The notes: a model not told the origin generated them from the sequence alone. A DNA stretch of 13,539 nt from an uncultured Clostridia bacterium (GCA_947165615.1 CAMVBD010000004.1:1-13539), one strand, 5' to 3'. Positions 1 through 6,863 are shown, counted from the stretch's first letter. Program-made: numbers and translations.

Positions 1-13
1 GTATTTCCGGTTT

Positions 14-93
14 CTGAAATTATATAACCCACTATGACACTTTCAAATTATGAAAGTTGACAAGTGGATCGGTTTTTCTTCCTTATGTCAGGT
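14..93 (+). repeat. Repeated intergenic hairpin element, copy 1
   Basis: About 80 nt that recurs at 5657-5738 in the same orientation with roughly nine differences. Arms 29-44 and 52-67 pair at both ends of the stem (CCACT/AGTGG and ACTTTC/GAAAGT) around a 7-nt loop, with a mismatched middle. The hairpin is followed by GGTTTTT, so on the + strand it resembles a Rho-independent terminator. The similarity extends past the hairpin on both sides (CTGAAA before it, CTTCCTTATGTCAGGT after it), which indicates a dispersed element rather than two independent terminators. Here it would insulate the esterase gene from upstream transcription. Confidence 0.75.
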
Positions 94-136
94 TTCCTGC
101 CGGGCTGTTTTTTTTGTCTCTTTCGGTTCGTATTCC

Positions 137-165
137 TTGCATTTTTCGCGGATAGCGTGTATAGT
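137..165 (+). promoter_or_regulatory. Sigma-70-type promoter of the esterase gene
   Basis: TTGCAT (137-142), a 17-nt spacer and TATAGT (160-165) lie 33 nt before the chosen start codon. The -35 hexamer is the same as in the promoter at 10620-10648. Confidence 0.65.
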
Positions 166-198
166 AAAAGCAAGAAGTCTGCCTTGGGAGGTCTCTAT

Positions 199-1239
199 AT
201 GCTGTCAGAACTTTTAACGGAACGAAACGTGCCGGCCCTTGTGCCGAAGGAAGACGTGCTGACCGTCTTGCAGAGGGAGGAATACGGCTTTTTGCCGGAA
301 AAGCCCGAAAACCTGACGTTTGCCGTGGAGGAGGATACGATCCCCCGCTTTTGCGCGGGCTTTGCAAACCTTGACCGCGTGACGGTCTCGTTTACCCTGC
401 GGGGAAAGCCGTTCCGGTTCCCGTTTTCCGCCGTACTGCCGACGGACGGCAAACGGCATCCGTTTTTTATCCACATCAATTTCCGTCCCGACGTGCCCGA
501 CCGCTACATGCCGACCGAGGAGCTCATTGACAACGGCTTTGCCGTGCTCTCCTTCTGCTATAAGGACGTGACAAGCGACGACGGCGACTTTACAAACGGC
601 CTTGCGGGGCTTTTGTTCCCGGACGGGAAGCGGCAGCCGGACGACCCCGGCAAGATCGCCCTTTGGGCGTGGGCGGCGCACCGCGTCATGGACTGGGCCG
701 AAACGCGGCCCGACGCCTTGGACCTGACAAAAAGCGTAGTCTGCGGCCATTCGCGGCTCGGCAAAACGGCGCTTCTGACCGCCGCGACCGACGACCGCTT
801 CTCCTTTGCCTATTCCAACGACTCCGGCTGCTCCGGCGCGTCGCTGGCGCGCGGCACCCGGGGCGAAAGGGTGCGGGACATTTGCGGCAATTTCCCCTTC
901 TGGTTCTGCGAAAACTATCTGAAATACGTCGACAACGAATTCGCCTTACCCTTTGACCAGCATGATCTGATCGCCGCCGTCGCCCCGCGCCGTGTACTGA
1001 TCGGCAGCGCCGCCGAAGACACTTGGGCGGACCCCCTGTCGGAGCAGCTTGCCTGCGTCGCGGCGTCTCCCGCGTTCGAACACGGGCTTGTCTGTCCCGA
1101 CCGTCCGGCAGAGGCCGGCGAAGCGTTTTTGGAGGGCGACCTCGGCTATCATGTGCGCCCCGGACGACATTATTTCAGCCGCCGGGACTGGCGCCGGCTC
1201 ATGCAATTCGTCTCCCTGCACAGCGGAAACGCGGAATAA
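199..1239 (+). CDS. CE15-like glucuronoyl esterase / alpha-beta hydrolase, cytoplasmic
   Basis: A 346-residue serine hydrolase. The nucleophile elbow GHSRLGK (Ser185) is typical of bacterial CE15 glucuronoyl esterases and their relatives, as is the following NDSGCSGAS segment. Further family features are LPFDQHDLIAAVAPRRVL, then AEDTWADP (probably contributing the acidic residue), and the C-terminal GYHVRPGRH, where His318 or His324 should complete the triad. CE15 enzymes hydrolyse the ester between 4-O-methylglucuronic acid on xylan and lignin alcohols, but substrates of the divergent members are mostly unknown. The open frame extends upstream to a GTG at 64. I choose ATG 199 because GGGAGG sits at the right spacing and a promoter lies between the two. 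There is no signal peptide, so the enzyme would act on imported fragments. It stands alone and is convergent with the STAS operon. Confidence 0.82.
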   Translation: MLSELLTERNVPALVPKEDVLTVLQREEYGFLPEKPENLTFAVEEDTIPRFCAGFANLDRVTVSFTLRGKPFRFPFSAVLPTDGKRHPFFIHINFRPDVPDRYMPTEELIDNGFAVLSFCYKDVTSDDGDFTNGLAGLLFPDGKRQPDDPGKIALWAWAAHRVMDWAETRPDALDLTKSVVCGHSRLGKTALLTAATDDRFSFAYSNDSGCSGASLARGTRGERVRDICGNFPFWFCENYLKYVDNEFALPFDQHDLIAAVAPRRVLIGSAAEDTWADPLSEQLACVAASPAFEHGLVCPDRPAEAGEAFLEGDLGYHVRPGRHYFSRRDWRRLMQFVSLHSGNAE

Positions 1240-1245
1240 AAAACC

Positions 1246-1279
1246 AAAGATCGGTCTCCGAGGGGAGGCCGATCTTTTT
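1246..1279. terminator. Bidirectional terminator between convergent genes
   Basis: AGATCGGTCTCC (1248-1259) pairs with GGAGGCCGATCT (1264-1275) around a 4-nt loop and is followed by TTTTT on the + strand. The one non-Watson-Crick position is a G-U in + RNA and an A-C in - RNA, so the main client is the esterase gene. A-rich sequence on the left could serve the STAS gene. Confidence 0.85.
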
Positions 1280-1294
1280 ATAGTGGATAATCGC

Positions 1295-1591
1295 TTATTC
1301 GATGGTCAGAATGTCCGAAAAGCCGGTAATTTCAAAAACCTCGCCCACGATCTCGTTGACGCCGGTCACCTTCATACTGCCCTGCCGGTTCATGGTCTTT
1401 TGCGCGGTCAGCAGAACTCTTAAGCCTGCCGACGAGATGTAGTCCAGCTTTGAAAAATCAAAAACGAGCGCGGTAACGCCGTCCAGTTCCGATTTTATGA
1501 CCGCTTCGAGCTCCGGGGCGGTCGTTGTTTCCAGTCTGCCTTCGACCGCAAGGGTCAGGCCGCTTCCTTTTCTGTTTTTTTGAATGGTCAT
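1295..1591 (-). CDS. STAS-domain anti-anti-sigma factor (SpoIIAA/RsbV type)
   Basis: A 98-residue single STAS domain. The core strand ALVFDFSKLDYISS and the following helix AGLRVLLTAQK match the SpoIIAA/RsbV signature. Ser54 of YISSAGL aligns with the serine that the partner kinase phosphorylates in this family. Such proteins bind an anti-sigma kinase when unphosphorylated and so release a sigma factor or other target. I start at ATG 1591 because AGGAG lies 8 nt upstream; a GTG at 1609 in the same frame would overlap that site. It lies 32 bp downstream of the ATPase-like gene at 1624-2187 and is almost certainly co-transcribed with it. No sigma factor or PP2C phosphatase is encoded in the window. 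Confidence 0.88.
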   Translation of the reverse strand: MTIQKNRKGSGLTLAVEGRLETTTAPELEAVIKSELDGVTALVFDFSKLDYISSAGLRVLLTAQKTMNRQGSMKVTGVNEIVGEVFEITGFSDILTIE

Positions 1592-1623
1592 ACTTCGTTC
1601 TCCTCTCACAAAAAACGGTACTT

Positions 1624-2187
1624 TTAAAACCTTTTTTCAATAATCATTTCGACGCTTGAGCCTTTGATGCAGACTTTGACTTCGTCGGCAATTTTTGCGA
1701 CGATGGAACGTTCGAGTTCATCCCATTCTTCCCCTTTTGCGTTCTGTCTGTACTTCGTAAGCGTCCAGTCGGCAAAGCCGATGTTTCCGTTCGGGTCAAT
1801 AAGCCCCGCGCCGACGGAGTCGGCATAGCCTCTTTCCATGGCGCTGACAGCCGCCTCAAACGCGGAACGGACCTTTCCCATAAAGCCGCTGGCGCTGTTT
1901 TTGCCGCTGGTGGTGACCGCAAGCAGCCTCTGCCTTTTATCGGGATTCATCTCAGTGTCGGTCCGCAGGTGTAATTCGAAACGATCTCCGACCGTTTCGA
2001 TCCAGAATTCCGCCGCCAACTCCCCGGTCAGAGCCTTGATCATGCCCGTCATTTCCTCGGCAAGCAAACGAAGATGGATAGCGTCCTTTCCGGAAAGCGC
2101 TTTATAGACCGCAACGGCTTCCGCTTGCTTCAGGGCCTCGACGATGCCGGTTCCGTCGCTTGCAGTATGGATGACGTCAGATTTCAT
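1624..2187 (-). CDS. Putative degenerate anti-sigma-type (GHKL) ATPase partner of the STAS protein
   Basis: 187 residues with no recognisable signal peptide or membrane segment, preceded by AAAGGAG at 7 nt. The order LRLLAEEMTGMIKAL, then EFWIETVGDRFELHLRTDT, resembles the N-box helix followed by a beta strand in RsbW/SpoIIAB-like ATPases. The asparagine that co-ordinates magnesium is not evident, so ATP binding may be lost or altered. The C-terminal third (about 125-187) has WDELERSIVAKIADEV and does not match SpoIIAB. Assignment rests mainly on the adjacent STAS gene: anti-sigma kinase and antagonist pairs are normally encoded together. It could instead be a partner-switching adaptor with a non-sigma target. 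Role confidence is low; gene confidence is high. Confidence 0.6.
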   Translation of the reverse strand: MKSDVIHTASDGTGIVEALKQAEAVAVYKALSGKDAIHLRLLAEEMTGMIKALTGELAAEFWIETVGDRFELHLRTDTEMNPDKRQRLLAVTTSGKNSASGFMGKVRSAFEAAVSAMERGYADSVGAGLIDPNGNIGFADWTLTKYRQNAKGEEWDELERSIVAKIADEVKVCIKGSSVEMIIEKRF

Positions 2188-2219
2188 AAACAGTCTCCTT
2201 TTTCTTTTGTATCTTTTTT

Positions 2220-2248
2220 ATATTAAACCTTTGCGTGCAAAAAGTCAA
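2220..2248 (-). promoter_or_regulatory. Promoter of the ATPase-STAS operon
   Basis: On the - strand, TTGACT (2248-2243), a 17-nt spacer and TAATAT (2225-2220) lie 33 nt before the start of the ATPase-like gene. It looks like a housekeeping promoter, not the GTTT/GGGTAT type of the general-stress sigma factor. Confidence 0.75.
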
Positions 2249-2355
2249 TGAAAACGGGGAAGATCGCCCCGATTGTTTTCTTTTTTCGCCGTCTTTCCGA
2301 CGCCCTCTCGGATCTGCGCCGCGGTTTTGCGGGCGACCGTTTTGTTTTTATGCAC

Positions 2356-2384
2356 AAAAAAACCGGCCTCCGCAAGGGAGGCCG
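2356..2384 (-). terminator. Rho-independent terminator of the lipoprotein pair
   Basis: Perfect 8-bp stem CGGCCTCC (2364-2371) / GGAGGCCG (2377-2384) with a 5-nt loop. On the - strand it is followed by seven T residues (2362-2356). Confidence 0.9.
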
Positions 2385-2415
2385 ATCAAAGTTGTTTTCC
2401 ACATCACGTTCTTTT

Positions 2416-2429
2416 CGCGCGTACGCGCG
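2416..2429. other. Perfect 14-bp palindrome
   Basis: CGCGCGTACGCGCG lies between the stop codon of the lipoprotein gene and its terminator. It may simply be a stable 3'-UTR hairpin or cruciform-prone sequence. No function can be assigned. Confidence 0.5.
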
Positions 2430-2464
2430 AGCCGTGCCCAAACAAAGCAACCGGGGCTTTGCGT

Positions 2465-3043
2465 TTATTCAAACCGGACGTTGTCCATAAACACTTCTTC
2501 GATGTTACCGGGGTTCTCGCCCAGGAAGAATATGATCGAATACGTTTTGTTCTCATATTCCACCATATAATAATGCGCATCGTCGCCCAGATCGTTTTTG
2601 TACGCGTAATACGTATACGCGACCCCGTTGACTTCCTTCACGCTCTCCTCGTAATCGCTCATCTGCGCCTTGACTTCCTCAAAGGAATGCTCCTCTTCGC
2701 AGTACACGCGCACCTCAAAGGAAAACGCCCCGTCAAAATTATAACTCATCGTTTTCAGGTTTCCGACCCTGTCGGTGTTGAAATCGACGTAGTTTTCCTT
2801 AAAATGCAGGCCGTTCAGTTCCGCGTCGTTTTTCAGAAGGAACGTTTTGTCGCCGATCGTAACGACCGCGTCGGCCGTTTCGCCGGGGTTTGCCTCGGTC
2901 CCGGCGTCGGTTTGTTCCTCACTCTGTTTTTCCGTCCCGTTTTGATCCGTGGCGTCGTCCGCGTTTTTCCCGCAGCCGACCAAGAAGCAGAGCGCAAGGG
3001 CCCATGCTGCAATCACCGCAACAAAGATCCATCCTTTTTTCAT
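2465..3043 (-). CDS. Small surface lipoprotein, unknown function
   Basis: 192 residues. A lysine start and a hydrophobic stretch end in the lipobox LVGC (Cys24), so signal peptidase II processing and membrane anchoring outside the cell are expected. Residues about 25-55 are an acidic, Thr/Glu/Gln-rich linker. A compact alpha/beta domain follows, with many aromatic residues (VYCEEEHSFEEV, YTYYAYKNDLGDDAHYY) and a C-terminal NVRFE, reminiscent of small ligand-binding or lipoprotein-regulator folds that I cannot name. The start at 3043 is chosen for AAGGAGGAG just upstream; a start at 3070 would place the signal peptide internally. It is second in an operon, 43 bp after the other lipoprotein gene, and ends before a strong terminator. 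Confidence 0.85.
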   Translation of the reverse strand: MKKGWIFVAVIAAWALALCFLVGCGKNADDATDQNGTEKQSEEQTDAGTEANPGETADAVVTIGDKTFLLKNDAELNGLHFKENYVDFNTDRVGNLKTMSYNFDGAFSFEVRVYCEEEHSFEEVKAQMSDYEESVKEVNGVAYTYYAYKNDLGDDAHYYMVEYENKTYSIIFFLGENPGNIEEVFMDNVRFE

Positions 3044-3086
3044 ATTTTTATTCTCCTCCTTGTTTGACAAAAAATCGCGTCCGGGC

Positions 3087-3710
3087 TCAGTCCGGATTTA
3101 CCGCGAGAAACAGCGTCGCCTCCAGCATGGCAAGCGCCGCCTTGAAATTTTCCTCGGTCTCGCCGCCGCGCGCGGCGTAGATCTCGTACAGGCCGTTGTT
3201 GAAAATGGCAAAGTAGTTCACCTTGCCGTCCTCGCGGAACACCAGCCACTCGGTCCCGTTGAAGGTCTCGGCGGCGGGTTCGGCGGTCACCCCGGTTTTG
3301 TCCGCGCTCATTTTGCGGGCGTAGGCGTTCAGATCTCCGTCGGCGTTGCTTTCGGCGGTGGCGGAAAGCGTGATATCCATGCCGGTGGGTGTGCCGGTCA
3401 GATTTTCGCCGGTGTAAAAGTCATACACGCCGAGCATGCCGTTCCACTCGTTGGCGGTCATGTCTTCGGGCAGATAAAAGGAAATGTCGTAGGCTTCTAC
3501 CGCCTGTCCGTTGGCTGTGGGGCGGGACACGGTCTCGGGTTCGGGCTCGGTCGGCGCAGTCGCTTCGGTCGCACCGCTTACGGGCGTTTCGGTTTTGTCC
3601 TCCTCCGAGATCGCAGGTTCGCTCCCCGAGGGCGCCGCGGGGTCCTTGGCGCAGGCGGACAGGGCCGCGAGCATCAGCAAAACGAGAATCAGCGCAAGAG
3701 TTTTTTTCAT
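3087..3710 (-). CDS. Small surface lipoprotein, unknown function
   Basis: 207 residues with a classical signal peptide and lipobox LSAC (Cys20). A Pro/Thr/Glu/Ser-rich linker follows (about 22-68), then a globular domain of about 135 residues beginning AYDISFYLPEDM and ending ALAMLEATLFLAVN. The globular part has the look of PsbP/LpqN-like small lipoprotein domains: strands with FYLPEDM, a central NGTEWLVFRED, and a final helix. That resemblance is an impression, not a family match. AAGGAG precedes the ATG. It is the first gene of the lipoprotein pair and shares the layout signal, acidic or Thr-rich linker, compact domain with its downstream neighbour. I found no convincing promoter in 3711-3833, only a short hairpin. 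Confidence 0.85.
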   Translation of the reverse strand: MKKTLALILVLLMLAALSACAKDPAAPSGSEPAISEEDKTETPVSGATEATAPTEPEPETVSRPTANGQAVEAYDISFYLPEDMTANEWNGMLGVYDFYTGENLTGTPTGMDITLSATAESNADGDLNAYARKMSADKTGVTAEPAAETFNGTEWLVFREDGKVNYFAIFNNGLYEIYAARGGETEENFKAALAMLEATLFLAVNPD

Positions 3711-3833
3711 AATACCAGATCTCCTTTTTCAATGTAAGAAAATCTTACCATATATTTTTCAGATCGGCTATAGCCTCTTTCGACAAATCGGCAGAAAAGG
3801 CATGGCAGAAACCTGCTATCCGGCTTTTTTCGC

Positions 3834-3864
3834 AAAAAACGCCCCTTGCCAAACGCAAGAGGCG
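3834..3864 (-). terminator. Terminator of the membrane LuxR gene
   Basis: 10-bp stem 3840-3849 / 3855-3864 (on the - strand CGCCTCTTGC / GCAAGGGGCG, one G-U) with a 5-nt loop, followed by six T residues on the - strand, 16 nt after the stop codon. Confidence 0.88.
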
Positions 3865-3879
3865 ACAAAACGCAGGGCT

Positions 3880-5271
3880 TCAGGATTCGCAGGAGGCCGT
3901 CAGTTTACACAGTCCCGCGCGGGATTGGACGTCCGTCTTTCTGTAAATCGACGTGATGTGATGGCGCACCGTACTGACGGAGATGTTAAGCCGGTCCGCG
4001 ATCACGTCCTGCTTGTCCTCGGTCAGAACAAGTTCGCGCAGCACGTTCATTTCGGCGGGCGTGATCCCGAAGCGCGCCTGGAGGATGGGGAAGGGGTCGG
4101 CTTTGATCCGCGCCGGCGCGTTTTCCGTCTGCAAGGCGGGCTTTTCGAGCGAGAAATCCTTGTTGAGCGCCATCATCAAAACCGCAAGGACAAGAAGGGC
4201 GATATCGACGGCAAGGACCGCCGCCGTCGGCAAAACGGAAACCCGGAACACAAACGAAAACAAAACGACCGCGCTGTCAAGAAGCCTGCCCATGCACGCC
4301 CACAGGGCGGGACGCTTTGTCGACGGCGCGAGACGCAGGAAGGTCAGATGATAATAGACGATCACACAGGCAAGCGCGACGTAATACAGACACATGTTCA
4401 GCGTATACGTCTCTCTGCCGACAAGGACCGTATTCAGAAACGCCACGACCGCCACGCAAAACGTACCGATCGGCAGCAGTTTTCCGTTTTTGACGTCGCC
4501 GAGCCGGCCAAACAGCAGAACGACCGGGATCATCATAAGACGCGGCCACGTGTATACGTTATACGCCCCGTAGTCTGACAGGATCTGGAGATGATGGATG
4601 TACCCGGTGTAGTAAACCGTAAACGTCAGAAAAGACGCGGTAACCGCAACGGCCGACACCAGCGTCCGTCCCGAAACCGGCAGGGCTTCCCGCTCGGGAG
4701 CGAGGTCTTCCGGCTGTGTTTTTCCGGTCAGAGAGACAAAAAGGCACGCGAACGACAGCAAAAGCAGCGCCGTCAGGGCGGGAACGACGTTCCATTGCAG
4801 CTGCGTAAAAAACTGCAGCGCGACGGCGGCGGCGTAACCGATCCCGATGAGAAGGCCCGCGTGTTTTGCCGTCCCGAAAAGGAGCGACGCTTTCAGATAC
4901 ACCGCCCCGCCGATCCATCCGAGCAGAAAAACGGTGACGCCGGTCACGATCAGATCATACACAGACGCCGGAGACAAAAACAAAAGCGTGAGCCCGCCCG
5001 CTGCGCACAGAATAAGCGCTGCCGAAACGACGGCGTTTCGCGCTTTGGGGGATCTCACCCGTGAAAAAAGCGCCGCGTGCAGCAGAAAGCCGGCGATCAC
5101 GACGACCTGAAGGCCGCAATAGACGTACTCCTGCCACGCATCGGGCAGAAAGCCCCGCCCCGCCGAATTGCCGAGGCGAAGCAGGACAAACTGCACGTAC
5201 ATAAACGGGAAAAACAGCAAAAAGATATGGAGTTGTTTATGCGTTTGTACTTGCAAAACCAGATTTTTCAT
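3880..5271 (-). CDS. Membrane-embedded LuxR-family regulator (polytopic N-terminus plus HTH)
   Basis: 463 residues. Roughly 1-370 are hydrophobic with about ten to twelve predicted transmembrane segments and short loops, laid out like a transporter of the MFS type. A cytoplasmic linker leads to a C-terminal GerE/LuxR helix-turn-helix at about 403-455: ITPAEMNVLRELVL, DVIADRLNISVSTVRHHI, then YRKTDVQSRAGL. The TPAE...L..G/D..N..IA..L..S..TV..H pattern is typical of the family. Fusions of this kind are frequent in Coriobacteria and some gut Clostridia, where the membrane part probably senses a ligand and no separate kinase is needed. There is no receiver domain. AGGA lies 9 nt before the ATG, and a good promoter lies at 5340-5368. 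The target is not evident; the neighbouring lipoprotein pair is one candidate. Confidence 0.88.
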   Translation of the reverse strand: MKNLVLQVQTHKQLHIFLLFFPFMYVQFVLLRLGNSAGRGFLPDAWQEYVYCGLQVVVIAGFLLHAALFSRVRSPKARNAVVSAALILCAAGGLTLLFLSPASVYDLIVTGVTVFLLGWIGGAVYLKASLLFGTAKHAGLLIGIGYAAAVALQFFTQLQWNVVPALTALLLLSFACLFVSLTGKTQPEDLAPEREALPVSGRTLVSAVAVTASFLTFTVYYTGYIHHLQILSDYGAYNVYTWPRLMMIPVVLLFGRLGDVKNGKLLPIGTFCVAVVAFLNTVLVGRETYTLNMCLYYVALACVIVYYHLTFLRLAPSTKRPALWACMGRLLDSAVVLFSFVFRVSVLPTAAVLAVDIALLVLAVLMMALNKDFSLEKPALQTENAPARIKADPFPILQARFGITPAEMNVLRELVLTEDKQDVIADRLNISVSTVRHHITSIYRKTDVQSRAGLCKLTASCES

Positions 5272-5339
5272 AGATGCTTTTCCTCATACCCAAATTCAGG
5301 ACCGCCGAAAGAACCAAACCGCAGGTTTCCGGCTTTTTT

Positions 5340-5368
5340 ATTGTAACCGAAATCGCCCGTTTTTTCAA
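5340..5368 (-). promoter_or_regulatory. Promoter of the membrane LuxR gene
   Basis: On the - strand, TTGAAA (5368-5363), a 17-nt spacer and TACAAT (5345-5340) give a leader of about 60 nt. The leader holds a small hairpin AAACC-GCA-GGTTT (+ strand, 5316-5328), which has the same stem and loop type as one unit of the adjacent array. Confidence 0.75.
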
Positions 5369-5403
5369 GAGATATGTTCGTATCATGCAAAAAGACCGCC
5401 GGA

Positions 5404-5611
5404 GCGGCGCCTTCCGTAAGGAAGTGCGCCGCAGCTAAATTCGCCTTACGGCGAGCTAAATTGACCTGCGGCCAGCTAAATTCCCTTCGGGAGCTAAATT
5501 CGCTTCGCGAGCTTGCAGGCGAATTTAATTTAGCTGAAAACCGCAGGTTTTCAATTTAGCTGTGAGCGACAGCGAACAATTTAGCTGCGAGCGATAGCGA
5601 ACAATTTAGCT
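5404..5611. repeat. Linker-hairpin array A (linker AATTTAGCT)
   Basis: Eight exact copies of a 9-nt linker. Four read AGCTAAATT on the + strand (5433, 5454, 5474, 5492) and four read AATTTAGCT (5527, 5553, 5578, 5603), so the array is inverted about its centre. Spacers are mostly small hairpins with unrelated stems: GCGGCGC-CTTCC-GTAA-GGAAG (5404-5424, closing arm to 5432), CGCC-TTAC-GGCG, CC-TGC-GG, CCC-TTC-GGG, CGC-TTC-GCG, GAAAACC-GCA-GGTTTTC. The last two spacers (5562-5577, 5587-5602) are near-identical 16-mers without a clear stem. Linker starts are 18-21 nt apart on the left and 25-26 nt apart on the right. The array sits upstream of the luxR promoter and is not a CRISPR. Confidence 0.85.
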
Positions 5612-5656
5612 TAATACTGTACCGGAAAAAGAATAACGAACAAGTATATACAGCCT

Positions 5657-5738
5657 CTGAAAGCATATAACCCACTATGACACTTTCCAAATTTTGAAAG
5701 CTGTCAAGTGGGTCGTTTTTTTCTTCCTTATGTCAGGT
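5657..5738 (+). repeat. Repeated intergenic hairpin element, copy 2
   Basis: Second copy of the element at 14-93. Arms 5671-5687 and 5696-5712 pair almost completely with single-base bulges, and seven T residues follow at 5715-5722. The terminator-like T tract faces the + direction although no + strand gene precedes it here; the nearest gene (5775-6458) ends toward it from the other strand. This supports a dispersed element over a dedicated terminator. Confidence 0.75.
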
Positions 5739-5774
5739 CTCCCGAAGCGGTCTTTTGCGGCGTCGGGGCCGGGG

Positions 5775-6458
5775 TTATTCCCGGATACAGACCTGCTCCT
5801 CCTCGGTGCCGGGATGGGTCCGTACCGCCGTAAAGAACAGGGTTTTATACACCACCTCATCGGGCGCCTCAGACTCCCAGCCGACTTCATACCGGAAGCG
5901 CGGCACCTGGTGAAAATGCTTGACCGCGATATAATCGGAGACGGAAAACGCGCCGAAGAGCAAGACCGCGCACGCCGCGACCGCGAGGACGCGGTGAAGC
6001 CGCTTTGTAAGCCACGTCCGCGTCAGAAGATACACGCCTGCCAAAAGAATGACGCTGCCGAAGATGGCGTAAATGCCGCCCCAACTGCTTTCGCTCGGAA
6101 ACATGGTGAGCGCCGATACGATGATAAACCCGCCGAACACAGCCGCCAGAACCCCGGCGACCTTCAGCTTTCCGGTCTTGACTTCTTTTTTGCCGTATTC
6201 CGCCATTGCCTCGGCGGTCTCTTTGATTTCCTTATCCATATTCTCACTTTTCCTTTCTCCCGCAATGATCTCGGGGATGCTGACGTCATAAAACTCGGCG
6301 ATCCCGACAAGCATGCCGATATCCGGCATATTGCTGCCCGTTTCCCAGCGGGATACCGTTCTGCCGGACACGCCGAGCTCTTCCGCAAGCGCCTCCTGCG
6401 TCAGGGCTTTTTCTTTGCGGAGCGTTTTCAGAAACGCCCCGATCTTCACCTGATCCAT
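5775..6458 (-). CDS. XRE-family regulator with C-terminal membrane domain
   Basis: 227 residues. An N-terminal Cro/C1-type helix-turn-helix occupies about 5-60, with LTQEALAEELGVSGRTVSRW and NMPDIGMLVGIAEFYDVSIPEII, the usual recognition helix and C-terminal helix. A charged linker (GERKSENMDKEIKETAEAMAEY) leads to three hydrophobic segments at about 99-121, 129-150 and 156-180, and a short polar tail. This plan is common in Firmicutes and ties DNA binding to the membrane. The start at 6458 follows GGAGG at 7 nt. The frame is open as far as 7016, but that part antisense-covers the pseudogene and has no ribosome binding site. It is a single-gene unit; a hairpin array and a repeated hairpin element lie downstream. 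Confidence 0.88.
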   Translation of the reverse strand: MDQVKIGAFLKTLRKEKALTQEALAEELGVSGRTVSRWETGSNMPDIGMLVGIAEFYDVSIPEIIAGERKSENMDKEIKETAEAMAEYGKKEVKTGKLKVAGVLAAVFGGFIIVSALTMFPSESSWGGIYAIFGSVILLAGVYLLTRTWLTKRLHRVLAVAACAVLLFGAFSVSDYIAVKHFHQVPRFRYEVGWESEAPDEVVYKTLFFTAVRTHPGTEEEQVCIRE

Positions 6459-6480
6459 CAGAGGACCTCCTTTCATGTCT

Positions 6481-6509
6481 ATCCTACCCCGCGGCGGTCT
6501 CTTTTTCCA
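6481..6509 (-). promoter_or_regulatory. Weak candidate promoter for the XRE-membrane gene
   Basis: On the - strand TGGAAA (6509-6504), 17 nt, TAGGAT (6486-6481). Each hexamer matches consensus at four of six positions. It is the only proximal candidate; the stronger promoter at 6864-6893 would give a leader of about 400 nt. Confidence 0.3.
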
Positions 6510-6542
6510 CGACATAAAGTGAGAAATGCCGTGTTTTTCAGC

Positions 6543-6570
6543 CGGACACAAGTGTCCGCCGCGGTTTTTT
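6543..6570 (+). terminator. Terminator-like hairpin on the + strand
   Basis: CGGACAC-AA-GTGTCCG (6543-6558) is followed by a short GC stretch and TTTTTT (6565-6570). No + strand gene precedes it, so it may be left over from a former gene order or belong to the same debris as the adjacent pseudogene. Confidence 0.45.
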
Positions 6571-6580
6571 ATCCTATATT

Positions 6581-6831
6581 CAAGGATTCGAGGCGGCGTA
6601 TCCGCTGCTTGCCCTTGCCGGGCGCACCGGCAAAAAGGACTGCCTGACCGCGGCAAAAAAGGTCTTTCGCTGGGGAGACAACATGCGCTGCCCGGACGGC
6701 AGTTTTCGCAACGACGCCGGTGCCATTTGGCGCGGCACGACCGTGTTCGGCGCCATCGCCCTGCACAACGCGCTGTTTTATCACGGACGCCTGCTGTCCG
6801 ACGCCGAAAAAGCCGAATGGGAAGATCGGGA
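6581..6831 (+). pseudogene. Fragment of a glycan-active alpha/alpha-barrel enzyme gene
   Basis: An open stretch with no start codon at the protein's natural N-terminus. It encodes FEAAYPLLALAGRTGKKD, then VFRWGDNMRCPDGSF, then WRGTTVFGAIALHNALFYHG and RLLSDAEKAEWEDR. The helix-turn pattern (AAYPLLALA..TG...L.AA..VFRW, then TVFGAIAL..AL..HG..L) resembles toroidal alpha/alpha-barrel polysaccharide lyases and unsaturated-uronic-acid hydrolases. I cannot name the exact family. After about 6831 the frame runs on into sequence with promoter elements on the other strand, so coding similarity ends there. Only about 83 codons remain of an enzyme normally several hundred residues long. Together with the CE15-like gene it suggests this locus once served uronic-acid glycans. 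Confidence 0.6.
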
Positions 6832-6863
6832 TGCCTCTGCGGACACACCTTCCCGTCTATTTG

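Noticed and set aside
64..198. 45-residue N-terminal extension of the esterase from a GTG at 64
   Set aside because: It overlaps the repeated hairpin element and the promoter. A good ribosome binding site precedes ATG 199.
2220..2248. General-stress sigma-B-type promoter for the STAS operon
   Set aside because: The hexamers are clear housekeeping TTGACT and TAATAT; no GTTT/GGGTAT pair was seen.
2273..3067. 264-residue + strand open frame
   Set aside because: Passes through a terminator hairpin and lies antisense to a lipoprotein gene with a signal peptide and a good ribosome binding site.
3511..4578. 355-residue + strand open frame
   Set aside because: Antisense to the lipoprotein and LuxR genes, low-complexity Arg/Lys/Gln-rich product, no ribosome binding site.
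5404..5611. CRISPR array
   Set aside because: The repeated word is only 9 nt, changes orientation mid-array, and the spacers are short self-complementary hairpins. No cas genes are present.
5694..6647. 317-residue + strand open frame
   Set aside because: Antisense to the XRE-membrane gene; basic, composition-driven product with no family features.
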